Below are positions 30,599 to 35,756 of a DNA stretch of 35,756 bases, piece by piece. Position 1 is the stretch's first letter. Each line of letters opens with the position of its first letter. Below the pieces are notes generated by a model. That model ran no database searches and had not been told where the DNA came from. It saw only the letters and a program-made list of their open reading frames with translations. Source of the stretch: Negativicutes bacterium (GTDB lineage Bacteria > Bacillota > Negativicutes > Anaeromusales > Anaeromusaceae); assembly GCA_009929485.1 (NCBI GenBank), contig SAAJ01000028.1:1-35756 (forward strand), written 5' to 3'. Position numbers and translations under genes: made by a program.

Positions 30599-32875
30599 TT
30601 ACTCAGACTTTTCTTTGGTTTCTTTTTTGCCGCCGCGGCTTACCCAGATATCTCCTAGTTCAAAAGGCATTTCGCCCACAGCCTGTCGCACTTCCGGCAA
30701 CACTTCCCGGAAAGCTTCCGCGCCCTCTTCGCCTTCAAAACGCAGCCGTACATCCAGCGCCTTTTCGTCGTAATAGCGGAATACCACATCGACGGTCCCC
30801 ATATTTTCCGTTTCCAGGCATACTCGCAGCCAGGTTTCAAACTCGCCAGTATCCCGGCCTTGAGCGTCTTTCTGCTGCTGATGATACAGATGCCAATACA
30901 TGGGATACGGCGTGCCTTGGGGATCAAAGAGCAAGGTGTTCGTAAACGTCAGCAGGCTGTGCTCTGTTTTGACGTCCGCCTCCCATACAGAGGGACGCTG
31001 CAAGGAGGAAGCCAATTCACGGACCACATCGGCCGCCTTTCGTTGCGCCTGCGCAGGAAGCTCGTTCCATTCGCCAGCTTCCATGGTTTTTAAGAGCACC
31101 CAAAATTTCGGCAAATCCGGCAAATTGCTTTTCAGCGCCGTCTGAGCCACATCCGGCGGCACCTGCGCACCGAATTGGCGCACGGCCCGCTCCAACAGCA
31201 AGGTTTGCGCCGGGTCTCCCTGCACCTTAGCCTGCCATTGTTGCAGCAGCTGCGTTAACTCGCCTTCCGCTTGCCCTTGGCGACTGGCCAATTGACTGAT
31301 CAAAGCCAAGAGCCGTTGCGCCGTCTGCGCTGCGCCATCTGCGCCTCCGGCTGGCGCCTGCGCTCCGGCTTGGCGTAAAAACAAAAGAGTTTGACTTTGA
31401 GGGGCTTCTTCGGACAACTGGGTAAACAAGTTCCCCATGTTGCGCAGTTGTTCTGCCGATCCATCCTGGGCTAAAACCTGTTGCACCAAGCGGGCCACTT
31501 CCGGAGGCAGCAGCTTAACCATGCGCCCCATGGCCGCTAAAGAGCGGTTGCTGTTCCCCTCCAGCCAATCCGCCGCCTCATTTAGCAAGTTGGCCATGCG
31601 AGCCGCCTCGCCGCTGTTGCCGAGCCGCTGCTGCAAGGAAGACAGTTCCTTCGGAACATCCGCTGTATTCGCGCTTCCATCCCCCAACAAAACCGCCCAC
31701 TGCCGCAGCACATCCGGCAGTCCTTGCTGCCGCGCCAGCGACCATACGCTCTGTTGCGCACTTGCCGGCAAAAACTGCACCAACCCAAAGAGTTCACCCA
31801 AATCCGGCGTTTCTCCCTGCGCCCCGCCGTTCAGCCAAGCGGCAAGCTGCCGAAAGGTTTCGCCGGACGCTTTGAACTCCTGTCGATTCAAGCCCGCCGT
31901 CGCACCGCTTTCAACCGTCTTCAGCAAGGCCCATAAACGAGTACCTTCCAGCACTTGCCCTTGCACTCCAGCGCTCTGCAATTCCTCCGGCAATTGACTT
32001 TGAAATGCCTGAACCAGTTGCTGCAACACCGCTTTAGCACCTTCGCTCATAGCAGGACGAACCGTCGCACCTCCCGCCGCTCCATTGGCCGCAGCTGCCG
32101 TCGCTGCGTTCGGCATAAGAGCATTAGGATTTTTCCCAGCCTCCTGCAGCGCCGCACCAATACCTTCTTCTTGCGTCAGCGCTTTCATCACTGCCAGCAG
32201 CGCTTCGTTGCTTTGCGCCATTTGCTTTAACGCGTCCGTTGCCGCTGCAGCCGATGTAATGGGCGCTCCTATTTCCGGAGCACTTCCCGCAGTTCCATTT
32301 CCCCTAAGCATTTTAGCAGTCAGTTGCTGCAACAGCTGCGTTAATTCTTTATCCAGCGGCCCCTGCCGCCCATTAATATCTTGAACCAAAGAAGCCAGCT
32401 TCGCCGCCAGATCTCCCGGCGAGGAGGGCAAGGTTTCCTTAAAAGCGCTCACCAAACGGTCTACCAGCTGCTTGACGGCTTCGCCGCCTTCTTCTTTAAG
32501 CGCCGCGCCTTCACTCAGCGCATCCGCCAAACGAGACAATAAATCCGCCGCCTGCCGGGGCGACGTCAGCATGGCGTTGATTCCTTCGGGAACAACTTTC
32601 TGCACCTGCGTATACTGTTCCAAGATGGCTTCCACCGCCTTGCGTACTTCCACCGGCAGCTCAGACACATCCTGCAATTGTTCCTGCATAACGCCTTGCA
32701 ACCGCTGTAACGCCGCCTTCATTTCCCCGTCCGCCTGCATATCCACGCCGTCAGCGCCTACTTTAACACCGCTCCCCTGCAGCGCTGCGGCGGCCTTGGC
32801 AGGCAGCGCGTCCGTATTTCCTTTGACCTGAGGCAGCCAATGCTGCATCAGCCCTTGCAAATTGCGAATTTCCAT
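30599..32875 (-). CDS. Large Ala/Gln-rich protein, FliK-like C-terminus
   Basis: A 758-residue protein without signal peptide or membrane helix. Most of it (about 1-640) is alpha-helical, rich in Ala, Gln and Leu, with repeated LLQQ, ALQ and MAQ stretches. The last 130 residues contain FETWLRVCLETENMGTVDVVFRYYDEKALDVRLRFEGEEGAEAFREVLPEVRQAV, which resembles the C-terminal domain of flagellar hook-length control proteins (L-x-P-x-x-LG-x-V-x-V). I infer a FliK-like length-control or secretion-related protein, but no flagellar genes are near. The ATG at 32875 is chosen because AGGAAAGAGAG precedes it; a TTG 14 codons upstream has no site. It follows lysA on the same strand, after a terminator. 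Confidence 0.7.
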   Translation of the reverse strand: MEIRNLQGLMQHWLPQVKGNTDALPAKAAAALQGSGVKVGADGVDMQADGEMKAALQRLQGVMQEQLQDVSELPVEVRKAVEAILEQYTQVQKVVPEGINAMLTSPRQAADLLSRLADALSEGAALKEEGGEAVKQLVDRLVSAFKETLPSSPGDLAAKLASLVQDINGRQGPLDKELTQLLQQLTAKMLRGNGTAGSAPEIGAPITSAAAATDALKQMAQSNEALLAVMKALTQEEGIGAALQEAGKNPNALMPNAATAAAANGAAGGATVRPAMSEGAKAVLQQLVQAFQSQLPEELQSAGVQGQVLEGTRLWALLKTVESGATAGLNRQEFKASGETFRQLAAWLNGGAQGETPDLGELFGLVQFLPASAQQSVWSLARQQGLPDVLRQWAVLLGDGSANTADVPKELSSLQQRLGNSGEAARMANLLNEAADWLEGNSNRSLAAMGRMVKLLPPEVARLVQQVLAQDGSAEQLRNMGNLFTQLSEEAPQSQTLLFLRQAGAQAPAGGADGAAQTAQRLLALISQLASRQGQAEGELTQLLQQWQAKVQGDPAQTLLLERAVRQFGAQVPPDVAQTALKSNLPDLPKFWVLLKTMEAGEWNELPAQAQRKAADVVRELASSLQRPSVWEADVKTEHSLLTFTNTLLFDPQGTPYPMYWHLYHQQQKDAQGRDTGEFETWLRVCLETENMGTVDVVFRYYDEKALDVRLRFEGEEGAEAFREVLPEVRQAVGEMPFELGDIWVSRGGKKETKEKSE

Positions 32876-32941
32876 GGAAATCTCTCTCTTTCCTACGACC
32901 TGCTGCAAACCATGCAAACTATTTCATGAACTATATCGTAC

Positions 32942-32977
32942 AAAAAAGGGCAAAGCCTAAACCGGCTTTGCCCTTTC
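32942..32977 (-). terminator. Terminator of lysA
   Basis: AAAGGGCAAAGCC (32945-32957) pairs perfectly with GGCTTTGCCCTTT (32964-32976) around a 6-nt loop. T-run follows on the minus strand. Confidence 0.9.
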
Positions 32978-32991
32978 TTACCATAATCACC

Positions 32992-34242
32992 TTATAGTTT
33001 TGAAAAATCCAAGGTAGCAAAATAATCCTCTAAGGTTTCCGCCCGACGGATCAGTTCGGTTGTACCGTCCGCCTTCAGAAGAATTTCCGCGGAACGCAGC
33101 TTGCCATTATAGTTGAAGCCCATGGCATGTCCATGCGCCCCGGCGTCGTGAATCACCACAATATCGCCGATATCTATCTGCGGCAACGCCCGGTCAATGG
33201 CGAACTTATCATTGTTTTCGCACAGTGAGCCTGTTACGTCATACACATGGTCCAACGGCTGCTGCTCCTTGCCCACCACCGTAATATGATGGTAGGAACC
33301 GTATAAGGCGGGACGCATCAGGTTGGCCATGCAAGAATCCAAGCCCACATAGTTTTTGTAGGTTTCTTTCTTATGCAGCACCTTCGACACCAAATAACCG
33401 TAAGGTCCGGCAATCATGCGGCCGCATTCCAAGGCCAGTTTCAGCGGCGCAAGACCGGCGGGCACGATAATTTCCTCGTACAGCTTGCGAATACCAGCGC
33501 CGACATATTCCAAATCCACTTGGTTGTCTTCCGGGCGATACGGAACGCCGATACCGCCGCCAAAGTTGATCATTTCAATGCGAATCCCCAGGGTCTCGTA
33601 GATTTCCTTGACCAAGGTCATCATCATCCGGGCGGTCTCAATGAAGTAGTCCGGATTCAGTTCATTGGAAATAACCATGGTGTGAATGCCAAAACGTTTA
33701 ACACCTTTGTCGCGCACAATACGGTAGGCTTCAAATAACTGCTCCTTGGTCAAGCCGTATTTCGCGTCTTCCGGCTTGCCTATAATCGTATTTCCTGCAC
33801 GAGCGCTGCCCGGATTGTAACGGAAAGACAGCAGTTCCGGCAGGCCGACATGCTTCTCCAAATATTCGATATGGCTGATGTCATCCAAATTGATGATCGC
33901 GCCCAGCTCGACGGCTTTTGCATATTCCTCCGCCGGCGTATCGTTAGATGAAAACATAATATTTTCGCCGATAATACCTACTTTTTCCGCCAATATCAAT
34001 TCGGCGGCAGAGCTGCAATCTGCACCCAGCCCTTCTTCTTTCAAGATCTTCAGCAAAAACGGATTCGGCGTCGCTTTGACGGCAAAATACTCTTTAAAAT
34101 CAGGGGCCCAAGAAAACGCCGCCAAGAGACGCTTTACATTCGCGCGAATGGCCGCTTCGTCATACAAATGAAAAGGGGTAGGATATTTTTGCAGCATTTC
34201 GTCCAGCTGCGCCTGGGAAAATGGTAGTTTTTTCTCTGCCAT
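32992..34242 (-). CDS. lysA: Diaminopimelate decarboxylase
   Basis: Converts meso-diaminopimelate to L-lysine and CO2, the last step of lysine synthesis. The 416 residues carry the PLP-dependent fold III layout: TPFHLYDEAAIRANVKRL, then the PLP lysine K56 in KEYFAVKATPNPFLLKIL, the glycine loop GGGIGVPY, LECGRMIAGPYGYL, CENNDKFAIDRALP (catalytic Cys of the partner active site) and DAGAHGHAMGFNYNG at the end. The position of HTMV in place of the usual HIGS differs from standard LysA, so a related fold III decarboxylase is not fully excluded. AGGAGG stands 10 nt before the ATG at 34242. No lysine riboswitch was seen in the short leader; an extended -10 lies 69 nt upstream. Confidence 0.9.
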   Translation of the reverse strand: MAEKKLPFSQAQLDEMLQKYPTPFHLYDEAAIRANVKRLLAAFSWAPDFKEYFAVKATPNPFLLKILKEEGLGADCSSAAELILAEKVGIIGENIMFSSNDTPAEEYAKAVELGAIINLDDISHIEYLEKHVGLPELLSFRYNPGSARAGNTIIGKPEDAKYGLTKEQLFEAYRIVRDKGVKRFGIHTMVISNELNPDYFIETARMMMTLVKEIYETLGIRIEMINFGGGIGVPYRPEDNQVDLEYVGAGIRKLYEEIIVPAGLAPLKLALECGRMIAGPYGYLVSKVLHKKETYKNYVGLDSCMANLMRPALYGSYHHITVVGKEQQPLDHVYDVTGSLCENNDKFAIDRALPQIDIGDIVVIHDAGAHGHAMGFNYNGKLRSAEILLKADGTTELIRRAETLEDYFATLDFSKL

Positions 34243-34310
34243 TACTATATAACCTCCTGAACCTGGTCGTAACACCATGTTTTCTTATTTTTTCATATCA
34301 GTTAACTTTC

Positions 34311-34339
34311 ATTATAACAAAAATCATCCTCAGCTGAAA
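34311..34339 (-). promoter_or_regulatory. Promoter of lysA
   Basis: On the minus strand a perfect TATAAT (34311-34316) preceded by TGT, an extended -10. The -35 (TTTCAG, 34334-34339) is poor at 17 nt spacing. Confidence 0.6.
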
Positions 34340-34362
34340 GACATTTTCAACAACCGCTTAAA

Positions 34363-34390
34363 CTAAAATGAACCGCCTAAGCGGTTCATT
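34363..34390 (-). terminator. Terminator of the thermonuclease gene
   Basis: AATGAACCGC (34367-34376) pairs perfectly with GCGGTTCATT (34381-34390) around a 4-nt loop; TTTAGTTT follows on the minus strand. Confidence 0.85.
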
Positions 34391-34393
34391 CCC

Positions 34394-34885
34394 TTACTTG
34401 TTCCAAAGTCCTTTTTTACCCTCACGCGCTTGACGCTGCGCTTGCACAAATCGCTCCTGATATTTGACATTCGGCTGGATGGTCATCACCTGGGCATACC
34501 CTTCTTGCACCAGCACCTCGTTAAACATCTTGCCGTCTTCGGTGTACACGTAGCGCAGCAACCGACCGTACTTGTCCGTATCGCCGGCATCCTTTTCTAA
34601 ATACACAGTTTTGCCTGTAAGCATCTTCTTCGTATACTCGCTGGCCTCCTTGCCGTAGGCTTCCACCGGCGAATTAGGCTTCACTGTTTCCGGCGTATTA
34701 ACGCCAATCAAACGCACCCGTTTGTCGTTGGCTAAGAGCAGCGTATCGCCGTCAACGACTCGCTTCACCACCGCTTTTTCATATTTAGAAGCATCAAAGC
34801 CTCCTGTTGTTGCTCCATTGCCGCCGCAAGCCGTTAAGAACAAACAAACCGGCAAAAGCAACAGCCAAATCCATCCTTTTCGCAT
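34394..34885 (-). CDS. Thermonuclease-family lipoprotein (staphylococcal nuclease fold)
   Basis: A 163-residue exported nuclease. The N-terminal MRKGWIWLLLLPVCLFLTAC is a lipoprotein signal: hydrophobic core and lipobox LTAC with the modified C20, so it is anchored on the outer face of a membrane. The nuclease domain follows: VVDGDTLLLANDKRVRLIGVNTPETVKPNSPVEAYGKEAS, with the metal-binding Asp and catalytic Arg of RLIGVNTPE, then DKYGRLLRYVY (second catalytic Arg) and GYAQVM. It probably degrades DNA or RNA near the cell surface. The ATG at 34885 follows GGGGAGG; a TTG one codon upstream is less likely. It has a strong extended -10 promoter and its own terminator. Confidence 0.93.
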   Translation of the reverse strand: MRKGWIWLLLLPVCLFLTACGGNGATTGGFDASKYEKAVVKRVVDGDTLLLANDKRVRLIGVNTPETVKPNSPVEAYGKEASEYTKKMLTGKTVYLEKDAGDTDKYGRLLRYVYTEDGKMFNEVLVQEGYAQVMTIQPNVKYQERFVQAQRQAREGKKGLWNK

Positions 34886-34915
34886 CAAGACGCCTCCCCG
34901 AACTTACTTTCGCCT

Positions 34916-34945
34916 ATTATAGCACAAACCATAGATTTTGCGCAA
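34916..34945 (-). promoter_or_regulatory. Promoter of the thermonuclease gene
   Basis: On the minus strand: -35 TTGCGC (34940-34945), an 18-nt spacer and perfect -10 TATAAT (34916-34921) preceded by TGC, an extended -10. Confidence 0.65.
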
Positions 34946-35006
34946 AAGGTTGCCATTTTTACGTACAGACAAGGCTATGCCTCAAACTGAAAGGAGTTGA
35001 TTTTCA

Positions 35007-35540
35007 ATGTTCATTTGCTTAGACCCCGGCCATAGCGGCCCTGCCGAGCCTGGCGCTTGTTTCCACAACCTGCACGAGGCAGACCTCACCTTGGCCATCG
35101 CCCTGCAAACCGCCAAAGAGCTGCGTCAAAGAGGCGCCTCTGTCTGTCTTACTCGTACGCAAGACATCGACGATGACGGTCTGACCTGGCGCGCAGCGCT
35201 AGCTAACGAAGCCGGCTGCGACGCCTTTCTTTCCATTCATTGCAACGCCGCCGAAGATGATACGGCCCGCGGCATTGAAAGCTACTACTATCCTGGCTCC
35301 GCGCCAGGACTCCGCATGGCCGGTTCGGTGCAAAACGAGCTAAACGGGCTCCACTACTCCCTGGACCGCGGCGTCAAAGACGCCTTTTTCACGGTACTGG
35401 CCGCTACCTCTATGCCCGCAGTCCTTGTAGAATGCGGCTTCATTACGCAATACCAGGACCGCCAAATCCTGTGCGATCCCGCCTGGCAGCAAGCCATTGG
35501 TCAAGCATTAGCTCGCAGTTTGCTCAACGTCTCTTTTTGA
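35007..35540 (+). CDS. N-acetylmuramoyl-L-alanine amidase (Amidase_3), no signal peptide
   Basis: A 177-residue zinc amidase that cuts the bond between N-acetylmuramic acid and the stem peptide of peptidoglycan. All Amidase_3 zinc and catalytic residues are visible: H9 (CLDPGHSG), E24 (NLHEADLTLAIA), H78 (LSIHCNAAE) and catalytic E142 (AVLVECGFI). The protein begins directly with the catalytic domain and lacks a signal peptide and any cell-wall-binding repeat. Intracellular forms of this kind are known for spore mother-cell lysis (CwlC type) and for phage endolysins; no phage genes are near, so the sporulation role is the more likely inference. AAAGGAG stands before the ATG. A 3'-end repeat starts 10 nt after its stop. 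Confidence 0.92.
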   Translation: MFICLDPGHSGPAEPGACFHNLHEADLTLAIALQTAKELRQRGASVCLTRTQDIDDDGLTWRAALANEAGCDAFLSIHCNAAEDDTARGIESYYYPGSAPGLRMAGSVQNELNGLHYSLDRGVKDAFFTVLAATSMPAVLVECGFITQYQDRQILCDPAWQQAIGQALARSLLNVSF

Positions 35541-35550
35541 AGAAATATTG

Positions 35551-35656
35551 AACAAGAGTGACGGCACGTGATGTGCCTAAGGTCGGTTGCGCCAAGGATG
35601 GCATGGCAACCGACGTCTGCTGGCATAATCGGAGGATGCGATTGAGGGTTACGGGA
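35551..35656 (+). repeat. 3'-end repeat, box B split by a hairpin insert (copy 11)
   Basis: AACAAGAGTGACGG at 35551 and AATCGGAGGATGCGATTGAG at about 35627 are the two halves of box B. The 60-odd nt between contain GGCAC/GTGCC (35563-35577) and GTCGGTTGC/GCAACCGAC (35582-35613), both hairpins. It follows the amidase stop by 10 nt. The remaining 100 nt to the end of the window show no gene. Confidence 0.7.
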
Positions 35657-35756
35657 TAGAGTGTTCTCATAAAGTCCTTAAATCCATCGAATAAAATTCC
35701 ACAACTAAACCTTGGCACGGGCATTTTGAAAATCTAATCCAAAGCAAGTCCAATTA

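Noticed and set aside
34243..34393. Lysine riboswitch before lysA
   Set aside because: After the predicted start of transcription only about 60 nt remain before the ATG, too short for this riboswitch of more than 150 nt.
35524..35724. Possible small gene on the minus strand at the right edge
   Set aside because: Covers the 3'-end repeat and its hairpin insert, no ribosome binding site; explained by the repeat.

Overview
The window reads as chromosome of a diderm Firmicute of the Negativicutes (Sporomusaceae-like). This is an inference from several facts: strong AGGAGG-type ribosome binding sites and Firmicute-style intrinsic terminators, together with an RND efflux pump that needs an outer membrane, a short flavodoxin resembling the Megasphaera type, a two-subunit iron-sulfur L-serine dehydratase, a SpoVB-like flippase, and base composition a little above 50% GC. 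No rRNA, tRNA, CRISPR array, prophage or complete insertion sequence was seen.

Layout. 1-413: 3' remnant of a chemoreceptor gene behind foreign-looking sequence. 640-5119: RND efflux operon (adaptor and pump, no TolC). 5553-7606 (minus): DMT permease, flavodoxin, small STAS-like protein and a DUF2325 protein behind a Fur-box-like site. 7872-9491: SpoVB/MurJ-like flippase. 9697-16387 (minus): a disordered Ser/Thr/Pro protein, a Cache-HAMP-GAF-GGDEF-EAL c-di-GMP protein, adenine deaminase, a Tat-exported polysaccharide deacetylase and a 57-residue membrane peptide. 16559-18916 (plus): membrane acyltransferase-like protein and sdaAB-sdaAA. 19119-20311: divergent HxlR regulator and flavin reductase. 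20524-23787 (minus): ftsW, TerB/beta-helix-like protein, YjbQ, DUF503. 24239-29440 (minus): trmB, an unusual AAA+ regulator, a NYN nuclease and gnd. 29586-30248 (plus): a small sirohaem/4Fe-4S redox protein. 30599-34885 (minus): a FliK-like giant protein, lysA and a thermonuclease lipoprotein. 35007-35540 (plus): an amidase without signal peptide.

The most unusual structure is not a gene. A family of GA-rich 3'-end repeats (box A and box B, both beginning AACARGAGT) sits directly after the stop codon of seven of the eight plus-strand transcription units and of three minus-strand genes, always in the direction of transcription. In two cases the repeat itself supplies the stop codon. Two copies continue into a roughly 180-nt long-hairpin element whose arms appear to covary. 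One copy is split by a hairpin insert, and another fills almost the whole leader of sdaAB.

Other points: an AAA+ activator that lacks GAFTGA and the usual arginine-finger residues; CRP/FNR-like GTGA-N6-TCAC sites in two places, one placed about 41.5 nt before a predicted start of transcription for the sirohaem protein; a terminator-like hairpin immediately before the flavodoxin ribosome binding site; and an uncharacterised alpha-helical plus beta-helix protein inside the ftsW operon. All assignments come from reading sequence; no database search was run.
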